From IMG/VR virus record IMGVR_UViG_3300030109_000415, positions 1 to 25,353 of that record: 25,353 bases of DNA; one strand, given 5' to 3'. Positions 7,981-16,625 of the stretch are shown piece by piece (within the stretch, counting starts at the first letter, position 1; every line of letters begins with the position of its first letter). The notes under the pieces were generated by a model that had not been told where the DNA came from, did not search any database, and saw nothing but the letters and a program-made list of their open reading frames with translations. The position numbers were made by a program, and so were the translations under genes. Origin of the DNA: a virus.

Positions 7981-8411
7981 TGGTAGAATCAGCAATACAA
8001 GCAATATTAACAGGACCTCCAACGGTAGTAGCATTAACTGATGTTGCTATATATATGGGAGTTAATCCAAATGCTGGAGATTCAAATCCTAATACTAAAA
8101 AATGGCTTGTTCATTTTAGAGATACCACAGAGCCACACGATACTAAAAGTGGTAGGTCTACATTAGACACCGTAGCTTACCAAATAAATTTATTTGCTTA
8201 TGACGCAGTTTCTTTAAGAACTATGGCAACAGGAGTAAGAAAATTATTAGACAGAAAAACAGGAACTTACGGAAGTTATGATGTGAATATTCAGAGCATT
8301 CAATTTACTAATCAATTATCGTTATTTGAATTTAATGATACTTACAATAATAGGGGGGTTTACCAAGTTACGCAATATTATGATATAAGGGTACAACCAC
8401 AATATGTATAA
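7980..8411 (+). CDS. Tail completion / tail-to-head joining protein, DUF3168-like (gp17 type)
   Basis: The 143-residue protein begins MVESAIQAILTGPPTVVALT. It contains a YQINLFAYDAVSLRTMATGVRKLLD segment in which a helix follows a beta strand, the typical DUF3168 core. It ends with a strand, VYQVTQYYDIRV. DUF3168 proteins cap the tail tube end that binds the neck. A G6 run (8353-8358) lies in the coding region near the C-terminus. The gene overlaps the stop of the upstream gene by one base. Family and synteny agree. Confidence 0.83.
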   Translation: MVESAIQAILTGPPTVVALTDVAIYMGVNPNAGDSNPNTKKWLVHFRDTTEPHDTKSGRSTLDTVAYQINLFAYDAVSLRTMATGVRKLLDRKTGTYGSYDVNIQSIQFTNQLSLFEFNDTYNNRGVYQVTQYYDIRVQPQYV

Positions 8412-8426
8412 ATAAAAAATAAAAAA

Positions 8427-8606
8427 ATGGCATACTTAACAAAAATCTTAATTAAAAAACATAATGGTAGTCCAAAAGGGTCTAGTGTAAGAATACACGC
8501 ACATCAATTACCTTACTTTATAGAAAATGGATTAATTGAAGGAAAAATAAAAAAAACAAAAACAAAGGCTAAAGTAGAAGCAGATATTGACACAAATGAA
8601 AATTAA
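8427..8606 (+). CDS. Small basic protein between neck and tail tube genes, function unknown
   Basis: A 59-residue frame starts MAYLTKILIKKHNGSPKGS and ends with a Lys-rich then acidic tail. An A-rich leader precedes the ATG at 8427. The spacing to both neighbours (15 and 26 nt) is normal, and no other frame fills this gap. The VRIHAHQLPYFIENGLIEG segment looks like a small folded unit in which a turn leads into a short helix, as in small phage proteins that read 'position within a ring'. I do not recognise a named family. It is probably a minor neck or tail component. Confidence 0.65.
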   Translation: MAYLTKILIKKHNGSPKGSSVRIHAHQLPYFIENGLIEGKIKKTKTKAKVEADIDTNEN

Positions 8607-8632
8607 TTAATTAATAAAAAAATAGAAAAAAA

Positions 8633-9076
8633 ATGGCAACAGGAAATGTAATTAACGGTACTTTGGCAGTTCTTAAAACAGGAGCAGACCATGCAGGTGC
8701 AACAGCATTCGCGTTCTCTACTTCTGCGTCACTTTCTTTATCTATGGAAACAAGAGACATTTCTAACAAAGGTAGTGCAGGTTGGAGAGAGTTATTAGAA
8801 GCTCAAATGTCTTGGAGTGCTTCTTTAGAGGGATTGTACGCAATGTTTGAGGCTGACGGAACTACCGCTGCAAAGAACTATGATGATTTGTATACTCTTT
8901 TAACAGGTAGAGCAAATACTTATTTAGAAATTGAAACTGGAGTTTCTGGAGACTTTTATTACTCTGGACAAGTTTATTTAACTTCATTAGAGCAATCTGC
9001 TCCACTTGAAGATAATATGACTTTTTCAGCTAGTTTTGAGGGGACAGGTGTATTATCAAAGACTACGGTAGCATAA
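8633..9076 (+). CDS. Major tail tube protein
   Basis: This 147-residue protein forms the stacked hexamers of the tail tube. It begins MATGNVINGTLAVLKTGAD and has alternating beta strands, with SLSLSMETRDISNKGSAGWRE and SWSASLEGLY. A late strand, NMTFSASFEGTGVLS, follows. This is the TP901-1/phage_tail_2-like pattern of tail tube subunits. Size and position just before the tail chaperones and tape measure are canonical. There is no added Ig-like domain. The 83-nt gap after it contains a candidate pseudoknot that may set the expression of the following chaperones relative to this abundant protein. Confidence 0.87.
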   Translation: MATGNVINGTLAVLKTGADHAGATAFAFSTSASLSLSMETRDISNKGSAGWRELLEAQMSWSASLEGLYAMFEADGTTAAKNYDDLYTLLTGRANTYLEIETGVSGDFYYSGQVYLTSLEQSAPLEDNMTFSASFEGTGVLSKTTVA

Positions 9077-9094
9077 TTTAATAATTTAGGAGGC

Positions 9095-9157
9095 GGTTTA
9101 GAGTATTACTACCTTTCGTGGTTTTACTCTTTACCAAATCCTTTTAAACACGAAAGG
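9095..9157 (+). promoter_or_regulatory. Candidate RNA pseudoknot at the start of the tail chaperone gene
   Basis: Two stems interleave. In the first, 9095-9105 pairs with 9125-9135, where AGAGTA/TACTCT gives 6 bp and GGT/ACC another 3 bp across two T-T mismatches. In the second, CCTTTCGTG (9112-9120) pairs perfectly over 9 bp with CACGAAAGG (9149-9157). Because the order is a-b-a'-b', both can form only as an H-type pseudoknot; otherwise they compete. The second stem ends 2 nt before the ATG at 9160 and covers the AAAGGA that would serve as the ribosome site. This suggests translational control of the chaperone genes. Confidence 0.5.
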
Positions 9158-9159
9158 AA

Positions 9160-9507
9160 ATGTATGAATTTGTAAAAATAGGGGATAAAACCTACCCTGT
9201 AAAATTTGGGTTTAATGCTTTAAGACATTTTAGTAAAATGACCGGGATAGCAATACAAGATTTTAGTAAGATTGGAGTTAATATGACTTTTGATACTGCT
9301 TTAACCTTGATTTATGTTGGTTTAATGGATGGCTCAAGAGCAGCAAAAGAAGAATTTCACTTAACTATTGATGATTTAGCAGATTTGTTAGATACTGATA
9401 TGGAGGCAATTGAAAGATGTATGGTATTATTTACAGAAATGATGACTCCAAAACAAAACAAAGCTCTAAAATCTCAATCAAAAGGAAAGGGAAAGGGAAA
9501 AAAGTAA
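9160..9507 (+). CDS. Tail assembly chaperone, upstream (G-like) frame
   Basis: The 115-residue protein begins MYEFVKIGDKTYPVKFGFNA, with a helical middle ALTLIYVGLMDGSR and DLADLLDTDMEAIERC. This is the pattern of gpG-type chaperones that coat the tape measure before tube polymerisation. It ends in a Lys/Gly-rich tail encoded by overlapping slippery heptamers directly before the TAA. A -1 frameshift there would fuse it to the following frame. Position between tail tube and tape measure is diagnostic. A candidate pseudoknot covers its ribosome-binding region. Confidence 0.85.
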   Translation: MYEFVKIGDKTYPVKFGFNALRHFSKMTGIAIQDFSKIGVNMTFDTALTLIYVGLMDGSRAAKEEFHLTIDDLADLLDTDMEAIERCMVLFTEMMTPKQNKALKSQSKGKGKGKK

Positions 9508-9860
9508 CATGGAGTTGGGATGACATTGAACAGATAGGGATTGGTCAGTTAGGTATGACTTATTCTGACTTATACGACTTAACTCCAAGAGCATATTGGA
9601 ATGCTGTTGATGGTTTTTACGAGATGGTTGAAAATAACGACCGCAGGGAATGGGTAAGAACTAGGTGGAGTACTTGTTGCTTAATCAATATGCAATTACC
9701 GAAAGGTAAACAATTGTCTCCTCAAAAACTTTTACGGTTTAATTGGGAGAAAAAAGAAAAAGAAAATTTGAGTAGCTACGAAAAAACATTAGAGGCTTAC
9801 GAAAAATTTAAAAAGAAAAGTAAATTGATGACTAAAACAACTAAAGTTGATAAAATATGA
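9417..9860 (+). CDS. Tail assembly chaperone, downstream (T-like) frame, made by -1 frameshift
   Basis: The open frame runs from an ATG at 9417, but the residues before the slippery site look like an out-of-frame shadow of the upstream gene. Meaningful sequence begins at about 9504 with VTWSWDDIEQIGIGQLGMTYSDLYDLTPRAYWN, a typical T-domain of tail chaperones. The predicted product is a fusion of 233 residues joining 9160-9504 to 9504-9860. As in lambda gpGT, the T part would contact tail tube subunits while G coats the tape measure. The frame ends in ATGA, overlapping the tape measure start by 4 nt. Frameshifting itself is inferred. Confidence 0.82.
   Translation: MYGIIYRNDDSKTKQSSKISIKRKGKGKKVTWSWDDIEQIGIGQLGMTYSDLYDLTPRAYWNAVDGFYEMVENNDRREWVRTRWSTCCLINMQLPKGKQLSPQKLLRFNWEKKEKENLSSYEKTLEAYEKFKKKSKLMTKTTKVDKI
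9489..9504 (+). promoter_or_regulatory. Overlapping -1 ribosomal frameshift heptamers
   Basis: In the zero frame of the upstream chaperone, three X_XXY_YYZ heptamers follow one another. They are GGGAAAG (9489-9495, the lambda G/T slip sequence), GGGAAAA (9495-9501) and AAAAAAG (9498-9504). The stop TAA begins at 9505. Slipping by -1 continues in the 9417-9860 frame as KVTWSWDD. Using a run of heptamers rather than one would keep efficiency up even without a strong downstream stimulator. Confidence 0.82.
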
Positions 9861-12541
9861 GTGATGCGGCAATGAATGTCCGTTTAGGGGCAAAAACAGA
9901 AAAATTCAATAAAGCAATGATGGGTGCGTCTAAACGATTAAAGAAATTTGGTCGTAGCGTTCAAGCTGTAGGCTCTAGTATGTCAACAATGATTACCTTA
10001 CCTTTAGTTGCAGCAGGTGGGGCTTCAATAAAAATGTCTTTAGACTTTCAAAAGTCAATGACTAAAATCCAAACTCTTGTTGGAAAAACTGATGTAGAAA
10101 TAAAAGGAATGACAGATGACATACTTGCTATGTCTGGAGATGTTGCAAAGAGTCCTGTTGAATTAGCCGAAGGGCTTTATTTCCTTGAGTCTGCTGGATT
10201 AAGAGCAGAAAATGCAATGGAGACATTAGAAGCTGTCGCAAAAGGCTCTGCTAGTGGTTTAGGAGAAATGGAATCATTATCTGTTGTTGCTGCTGCCGCA
10301 CAAAATGCTTATGGAGAAGAAACTTTATCTGCTGCCGACGCATTAGATAAGTTTGGAGTAATGGTAAGAACTGGTATGTTTGATGCCGAAGAGCTTTCAA
10401 ATGTATTGGGTAGACAATTAGGTCTTGCTTCAAATCTCGGAATTTCTTTTGATGAAGTAGGGGCTTTAATATCAACTTATACAGCTACAACAGGAGACGC
10501 AACTGCCGCTTCAAATGGATTATCTGCAATAATGATGACATTTGCAAAATTAGATGCAGAGCCAACAAAACAACAAGCGGAGGCTCTTGCTCAAATTGGA
10601 ATGTCTGCTGAAGATGTTAAAGAAATGATGGGTAGTAAAGGTTTAATGGGTACTCTACAGCATCTACAAACTAACTTTAATGCTAATGGTGTTTCAATGG
10701 CTTCATTCTTTAGTAAGTCACAAGCCTTAAAAGGAGTGCTTGGTGTATTGGGTACTCAAACAGAAACTTATACAACAAATCTTGCTGCAATGGCAGATTC
10801 GCAAAACTTTGTAAGTGATGCTTTTGACCAAACTGCTAATACTGATGCTTTTGCAATGGAACAGGCTATGAATAATTTAACCGTAGCCGGCACACAATTA
10901 GGTCAAGCACTTGCTCCAGTCGTTCAAGTTATTTCTGATAAAATAATGGCATTAACTCAATGGTGGGGTGGATTGAGTGAGGAAACAAGAGCTTCATACG
11001 CAGAATGGGCAATATGGATTGCAACAGCTGGACCTGCATTGGTTATATTAGGAAAGACAATAGGCTTTGTTGGAACGATTATTGGATTAATGAAGAAATG
11101 GAATGTCGTAACAAAAATAGTAGCAGGTGCTCAAAAACTTCTTAACCTTATAATGACGGCAAATCCAGTAGGTTTAATAATAACAGCAATAGGAGCCGTT
11201 ATTGCAGCGTTTGTCTATTTTGGTACATCTACATCGAATCTTGCAATTAAGGTGCGTAACGGCTTTAAAAGTATGATGAACGGGGTTATTAGGTCAATTA
11301 ACTCTGTGATAAAAGGAATTAACAAATATTCTAAACATTTGGGCTTTACATTGGGAACAATTAAAGAGTTTGAAATGGAGAATCTAAAATCTACTGAAGC
11401 TGTAGACGAGAATGCTGATGCGGTAAATAATTTAGCAGATAATTTAGAAAAAATTCCAACTAATGTAACTCCAAAAGTAGATATTGACTTTGGAGATGAT
11501 GCTCCAGATACAAGTGGTGGGGATGATGGACAAGCCGAAAAAGATAAAAAAGAAGCCGAAAGATTAGCAAAAGAAAAAGAGCAAATAGTTAAAAGGTCTG
11601 AAGAAAATATTAATAGACTAAAACAGCAGTTTAATGTATTAAATGCAAAAGACCAACAAGAGTCTGAATTAATTGCTTTAGAAAATTCAAGAAAAAATGC
11701 TCTTGCAAATGTAAAAGATTCAGAGAAAGCAGAAGAAGAAAAACAGGCTATTGCAGACTTATACGATTTGAAGAAGAAAAAGCTATTAGATAAACATGCA
11801 GAAGATAATAAAAAGGCAGCCGAAAAAACGAAATCAGAATGGGAAAAGACTTATGATTCTTTGAAAGCAGGATGGGATGCTGTTGCAAATGTTGCTAATC
11901 AAATAATGGGAGGTATTTCAGCTACTTTAGATGCTATCAATGAAAAAGAAACCATTGAAATGGAAAATAAACACGCGAGAGAAAATGAAGATTACGAGCT
12001 GTGGTATGAAAGAGAATTACAAAAGATTGAAGATACAAAATTAAATGAGGAGGAAAAAAATAAAGCAATAGAAGAACTAGACAAAACAGCTTCAGATAAA
12101 AAGGTAGATTTAGAAAAAAAGCAGGAAGGGGAAATGGGTAAAATAAAAAGAAAGAAAGCGAAACAAGATAAGGCAATGAATATAATGTCGGCTGTAATGG
12201 GAACGGCTGCCGCAATAGTTTCAGCTTTAGCAGTTGCTCCACCATTAGGTTTTGTATTAGCAGGTATTGTTGGAGCTTTAGGTGCAGCTCAAATTGCAAC
12301 AATCGCCTCAACACCAATACCAGCTCTTGCAGAGGGGGGTATTGCATTTGGACCTACTACTGCTTTAGTTGGAGAGTATCAAGGTGCTCAAGCAAATCCA
12401 GAAGTAATAGCTCCATTGAATAAATTGAAAGGATTACTAAAAGCAGATAAGCAAAAAGTTGAGGTATTTGGAGTATTAAAAGGAAATGATATTTTCTTAA
12501 CAAATGAAATAGCAAATACTAACAGATTAAGATTTACATAG
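9857..12541 (+). CDS. Tail tape measure protein (TP901 type)
   Basis: This 894-residue protein sets tail length and is ejected ahead of DNA. Residues 55-330 form the conserved TP901 core (SLDFQKSMTKIQTLVG, ESAGLRAENAMETL and TATTGDATAASNGLSA). Hydrophobic stretches at about 383-413 and 433-455 could insert in the host membrane. Charged coiled-coil segments lie at about 563-660 and 693-770. A third hydrophobic Ala/Gly segment covers about 775-818, followed by ALAEGGIAFGPTTALVGEYQG, a common tape measure ending. At about 0.15 nm per residue the tail would be roughly 130 nm, an inference from the usual scaling. No lysozyme or peptidase domain is visible. Confidence 0.93.
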   Translation: MSDAAMNVRLGAKTEKFNKAMMGASKRLKKFGRSVQAVGSSMSTMITLPLVAAGGASIKMSLDFQKSMTKIQTLVGKTDVEIKGMTDDILAMSGDVAKSPVELAEGLYFLESAGLRAENAMETLEAVAKGSASGLGEMESLSVVAAAAQNAYGEETLSAADALDKFGVMVRTGMFDAEELSNVLGRQLGLASNLGISFDEVGALISTYTATTGDATAASNGLSAIMMTFAKLDAEPTKQQAEALAQIGMSAEDVKEMMGSKGLMGTLQHLQTNFNANGVSMASFFSKSQALKGVLGVLGTQTETYTTNLAAMADSQNFVSDAFDQTANTDAFAMEQAMNNLTVAGTQLGQALAPVVQVISDKIMALTQWWGGLSEETRASYAEWAIWIATAGPALVILGKTIGFVGTIIGLMKKWNVVTKIVAGAQKLLNLIMTANPVGLIITAIGAVIAAFVYFGTSTSNLAIKVRNGFKSMMNGVIRSINSVIKGINKYSKHLGFTLGTIKEFEMENLKSTEAVDENADAVNNLADNLEKIPTNVTPKVDIDFGDDAPDTSGGDDGQAEKDKKEAERLAKEKEQIVKRSEENINRLKQQFNVLNAKDQQESELIALENSRKNALANVKDSEKAEEEKQAIADLYDLKKKKLLDKHAEDNKKAAEKTKSEWEKTYDSLKAGWDAVANVANQIMGGISATLDAINEKETIEMENKHARENEDYELWYERELQKIEDTKLNEEEKNKAIEELDKTASDKKVDLEKKQEGEMGKIKRKKAKQDKAMNIMSAVMGTAAAIVSALAVAPPLGFVLAGIVGALGAAQIATIASTPIPALAEGGIAFGPTTALVGEYQGAQANPEVIAPLNKLKGLLKADKQKVEVFGVLKGNDIFLTNEIANTNRLRFT

Positions 12542-12544
12542 AAT

Positions 12545-15500
12545 ATGCCAGGAGTAAGATATAGAAGTAATTTTCGTTCTTTAAACGGAACAGCATACAG
12601 ATTAGACATTTGGGATAAAAACCACAGCGGAAGCGTTACAGATTTTAACATCACTTTAGATTCTTTAGAATTAAATTATGATACCGCAAGTGAAGAAAAA
12701 TTAACAGAATTAATTTGCTCAAATATGTCTTTTGAATTTCTCGTAGAAGATGCTGGGCAACAAACTTTTATTGATTATTTAAGAGCAGATACTACAGAAG
12801 AGAAAGATGTTTACATATATCTATTTAATGCGACTACGGGAACTAATTTGATAGAATGGGGGGGATATTTGCTTTTAGATTTAGGAGAGAAAGTAGATGA
12901 GGGAGAGCCTTACGGAGTGACTTTGAATGCAGTTGATGGTTTAGCCTTATTAAAGGATATTGATTTTGTGCCAGACCACGCAACAAATACTCCTCCCTAT
13001 GCTTACAATGATACTTATATCAAACCATCTAATACACCTAGTAATAGTCGTTATGCAAATTACTTACAATGGATAGTTGAAATTCTAAATAAAGCAGATT
13101 TAGCAGGGGGGCAGTCAAATGATGGAGTTCCATCCCATAAAATTTCAACATCTGTAAATTGGTATAATGAAAAACATAGTGCTTTATCTGGCACATTGAC
13201 AAATCACGACCCATTAAGAAATACAGCTTGTAACGGAGAGCAATTTTATAAGCAACAAGGGGCTTCAAATACAGGTATTTTATATTACAAACCAATTAGT
13301 GCTTACGATGCATTAGTAAATATTTGTAGAGCTTGGGGAATGAGGTGTATTATATATGAAAATGTAGTTTATTTCATTCAAATCGGAGAGTATAAAAAAG
13401 AAGAAACAGGTACGGTTTCAGCTCCATTAAATATTAGGACATTTTTATACAATAATCTTGGAACTTCTTGGGTAATTAATGAATTTTTAGGAAATAATTG
13501 TGCCGCAAGATATTTGCAAGAAATTGAGGATAATACGACAGATGGAGGATTAAAGAAATTAGCCGGAACTACTTGGGGAGAATACCCTGTAATCAAAAAA
13601 GTAGCAACAAATTTTCCTAGTATATCAAATTTTAATAGTTTTACCTCTTTCCCTTTACAATATGGTCAGACAAATTCTCCAAGGACTTGGCCGGCATTTG
13701 GAACTCCATCGTCTCCGGGTGGTCAGTGGGCAGAAATGACTACATCTTTAGGCACTTATAATGATGCATATTTACTTGATGGATTTTATATGATGTGCTC
13801 TTTAACTTTTATGAATACTCATGTTGGAAATGTTGAATATCAGCTAGGTTGGACGGTAAGAGCAAAACCTTCTTCAAGCTCTACTTGGAGCAATACAGAT
13901 GCATTAGTCGCTACGGTTTCAGAGAATGGTGCTGGCTCTGGAAATTACCAATTATATTGGGAGCCGTTAATGGAATTAAATGATTTAAACACAGGATTAG
14001 GAGGTACTCCAGAATTAGACGGAAGATTTATTAATTCAGATACTTGGACTTCAACATTAGGAGGGCAAGTTGATGACCAAAGTTTTTTTAAAAATATAAC
14101 AATACCAAACGGGGCTTCTGTTGTTGATATTATTTCAAATACAGCTGTAGGAAATAATGGAAATTTATTACCTCCACATCCTAATATGCAAGGAGATTGG
14201 GATTTTGAATTTGTTACTTTAAGTAGAGGGGGTAGTTATAACTATGGAGCTTGGTTTATTGATTTTCATGGAGCAATAATTAAACAGCCTATAACACCAC
14301 CATTCGCAGGGGTAATACCTTGGAGTAATTATCAGACAATGACTGACCCTTACAATTCTCCTCCTGTACCTTATTATAATGGATTCGGTACTCCAATAAA
14401 TGTTTGGTATAATAATATTGCAAATGGTCAAGGATTAAATATGTTTTCTCCTGTAACGAATGGAGCTGTAGGCTCTTCAACTTACAATACTCAATACTTT
14501 ACAAATACTTCGGATAGTTATATCCTTGACATTAAAGATACTTTGTGGGGAGATACTGATGTTCAAGATGTTCCCGGTTCGTTAAAGGTTTATAACGGCT
14601 CTAGCTGGGTTTACACAGACTATCTTGGAAAATGGGGGGTAGGGGTAACAACAGGCTCAAACTCGTTTACAGAGCAATTATGTTCAGATGCTTTAAACAT
14701 GCAAAATATATATACCGAAAAAGGAAATTACACTATTGCTCGGTCTACTATTAATCCTAATTTAAGTGGTAATCAATTATACCCAAAATATGTGAATCCA
14801 ATTGGAAAAATTTATGATAAAATAAATGAGCATTATTACTTTCCAATAAAGCAAACAATCAATATTACAAGAGATGAGGTTTCTGGTATGTGGAGTCAAT
14901 TCAAATGGAATGCTATTACAGGAACAGCTACAACTCATCCGTCAGATGATGGGGGTGGACCTGTAGATGATGATGATGGAGGAGTTGGAAGTGCTGGATT
15001 TACTAATTTAGGTCTTTTACCAGCTTCAAGCCTATCAACAGCACAGGCAAGATTAGGAAATACTAATCAAATTTTAGCAATAAAAGATTTTAAAGTAAGA
15101 GGCACTTCTTTTACTTCTTTAAAAGTAAATAATCAAGGTATCACAAATGGTCAAAGTCTAAAGTCTGGAGACATAGTTTTATTAGAAACAAATGGTCAAA
15201 CAAAAGCATTAACATTAACTGCAGATTTTGTAACAGCAGGAGAAGAAACAAGTGAGACTATTTCGTTTAGTAGTGTTAATTTGAATTTCAATGTAAATAC
15301 TAATTCAAAACTATATGTTGACCAACAAGACTGGTACAATCAATCAATGCGTAAGACAAGAGGGCAAGTAGCAGGTTTTGATGTAAGTGCATCAGGATTG
15401 ACAAAAGCAGGAATTACGATAGATGGATTTCTTGACGCAGATGATATGACAGGGGCTTCAGCTACAAAAATTCCAACATCGGAATCAATAAAAACATATG

Positions 15501-16447
15501 TAGATAACGAAATAGTATCAGCAGGAACGGGTAAGCTTCCGAAGAGTGGGGGTACAATGACTGGTAATCTTGTAATGGATGAGGGAGAGCCTAACAATGA
15601 TTCTCCAAAAATAAAATTTACAGGTAGAGATGTTGATGAAACTACCCTTTACAATGGTGCAATTTATATGACCAAAACTGGAGAATGGAGATTTTTATTT
15701 GGAGGCACTACAAAATTCTTATATACTACTGATGGTAAGTTTAGATTCAAGACAGATTTAGCAGTTGATGGTACGGTTGATGGGGTTGATATTGCGGCAT
15801 TAAATACTACGGTAGCAGGGAAACAAGATACTATAAGTTTAACGACAGAGGGGACTTCTGGAGCAGCATCTTTTGCAGATAATACATTAAATATACCTCA
15901 ATATTCTGGAGGGGGTGGTATTGATATAAAAGCATTATCAGTAGGCACGACTACTGCTACGGTTATTTCTTCTGGAGGTACGGTAGGCTCAAAATCAAGT
16001 TACACTTTAGTTAATTTAAACACAGCTTTAGGAGGAACATCTGCTGCAGCTCCATATACCTTGTCAAGTGGCTACTTAAGAATAGCTCAAAACGGAACTT
16101 ATATGATAACATTCTCATTAGCAACTACGGTATCTGCAACAGCAAACAGAGTTTTAGCAGGGGGTATGTTATATAAAACCGTAGGAGAAGAAGAATATGC
16201 TTTGACTGGAACGCAGGTATTTAACTATGACAGAGGGACAGAAACTAGCTCCGGTGCTTCAACTTGGGGAAGTGTCTTTAAAGGGGCAGGTAGTGGTAGT
16301 TATATTTTAAAAGTAACAGAAATAACAGCTGAATTATTATACATAACTATTAATATGGGATTCTGGATTGAAGGTAGGTCAAGTTCAGCTTCTGGAATAA
16401 CTGTAGAAAAAGACGGAACAATTTTAACAATAATGAAAATAGCATAA
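12545..16447 (+). CDS. Large tail tip / fibre protein (probable receptor-binding protein)
   Basis: This 1300-residue protein follows the tape measure directly, where distal tail and tail-tip proteins belong. Residues 1-140 (YRLDIWDKNHSGSVTDFNI...LIEWGGYLLLDLGEK) look like the tube-capping start. Residues 140-795 are beta-rich and aromatic. An Asp/Gly-rich linker at about 798-818 divides the protein. Beyond it lie fibre-like segments, including LPKSGGTMTGNLVM near residue 1000 (the phage tail-collar fibre repeat motif). The C-terminal 170 residues form a beta-sandwich-like domain resembling C1q/TNF-type receptor-binding heads. Two G runs of six or seven lie in its first half. Function by position and motif; the receptor is unknown. 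Confidence 0.8.
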   Translation: MPGVRYRSNFRSLNGTAYRLDIWDKNHSGSVTDFNITLDSLELNYDTASEEKLTELICSNMSFEFLVEDAGQQTFIDYLRADTTEEKDVYIYLFNATTGTNLIEWGGYLLLDLGEKVDEGEPYGVTLNAVDGLALLKDIDFVPDHATNTPPYAYNDTYIKPSNTPSNSRYANYLQWIVEILNKADLAGGQSNDGVPSHKISTSVNWYNEKHSALSGTLTNHDPLRNTACNGEQFYKQQGASNTGILYYKPISAYDALVNICRAWGMRCIIYENVVYFIQIGEYKKEETGTVSAPLNIRTFLYNNLGTSWVINEFLGNNCAARYLQEIEDNTTDGGLKKLAGTTWGEYPVIKKVATNFPSISNFNSFTSFPLQYGQTNSPRTWPAFGTPSSPGGQWAEMTTSLGTYNDAYLLDGFYMMCSLTFMNTHVGNVEYQLGWTVRAKPSSSSTWSNTDALVATVSENGAGSGNYQLYWEPLMELNDLNTGLGGTPELDGRFINSDTWTSTLGGQVDDQSFFKNITIPNGASVVDIISNTAVGNNGNLLPPHPNMQGDWDFEFVTLSRGGSYNYGAWFIDFHGAIIKQPITPPFAGVIPWSNYQTMTDPYNSPPVPYYNGFGTPINVWYNNIANGQGLNMFSPVTNGAVGSSTYNTQYFTNTSDSYILDIKDTLWGDTDVQDVPGSLKVYNGSSWVYTDYLGKWGVGVTTGSNSFTEQLCSDALNMQNIYTEKGNYTIARSTINPNLSGNQLYPKYVNPIGKIYDKINEHYYFPIKQTINITRDEVSGMWSQFKWNAITGTATTHPSDDGGGPVDDDDGGVGSAGFTNLGLLPASSLSTAQARLGNTNQILAIKDFKVRGTSFTSLKVNNQGITNGQSLKSGDIVLLETNGQTKALTLTADFVTAGEETSETISFSSVNLNFNVNTNSKLYVDQQDWYNQSMRKTRGQVAGFDVSASGLTKAGITIDGFLDADDMTGASATKIPTSESIKTYVDNEIVSAGTGKLPKSGGTMTGNLVMDEGEPNNDSPKIKFTGRDVDETTLYNGAIYMTKTGEWRFLFGGTTKFLYTTDGKFRFKTDLAVDGTVDGVDIAALNTTVAGKQDTISLTTEGTSGAASFADNTLNIPQYSGGGGIDIKALSVGTTTATVISSGGTVGSKSSYTLVNLNTALGGTSAAAPYTLSSGYLRIAQNGTYMITFSLATTVSATANRVLAGGMLYKTVGEEEYALTGTQVFNYDRGTETSSGASTWGSVFKGAGSGSYILKVTEITAELLYITINMGFWIEGRSSSASGITVEKDGTILTIMKIA

Positions 16448-16448
16448 A

Positions 16449-16625
16449 ATGAAAAACGAGATTAAAGACTCAATGGAATTTATTGGAGTTAATGCAACAG
16501 GGATAGTGATGAGTTTAACGGAGATAGACGCGTTATTGAGGACTTTAATCTTGGTATCTACATTAGTATACTCAATACTAAAAATAACGCGTTACATCAA
16601 AGAAAACGAAAATAAAAAAAAATGA
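16449..16625 (+). CDS. Small membrane protein, probable holin
   Basis: A 58-residue frame starts MKNEIKDSMEFIGVNATG. It has one hydrophobic helix at about residues 28-46 (ALLRTLILVSTLVYSILKI) and a strongly basic C-terminal tail ending ENENKKK. It begins 1 nt after the fibre gene and overlaps the M15 peptidase start by 4 nt (ATGA). Small membrane proteins translationally coupled to an endolysin are usually holins in phages. A single-helix, charged-tail layout fits a class III or pinholin-like type. Part of the gene encodes a perfect 10-bp inverted repeat. Holin function is inferred from context. Confidence 0.62.
   Translation: MKNEIKDSMEFIGVNATGIVMSLTEIDALLRTLILVSTLVYSILKITRYIKENENKKK

Noticed and set aside
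9417-9503. Independent initiation of the T frame at ATG 9417
   Set aside because: Residues before 9504 look like an out-of-frame reading of the upstream chaperone, and the slippery heptamers give a better route.
10251-12347. Leu-rich minus-strand ORFs within the tape measure gene
   Set aside because: They mirror Lys/Glu/Ala-rich coiled-coil codons and have no support; shadows of the tape measure.
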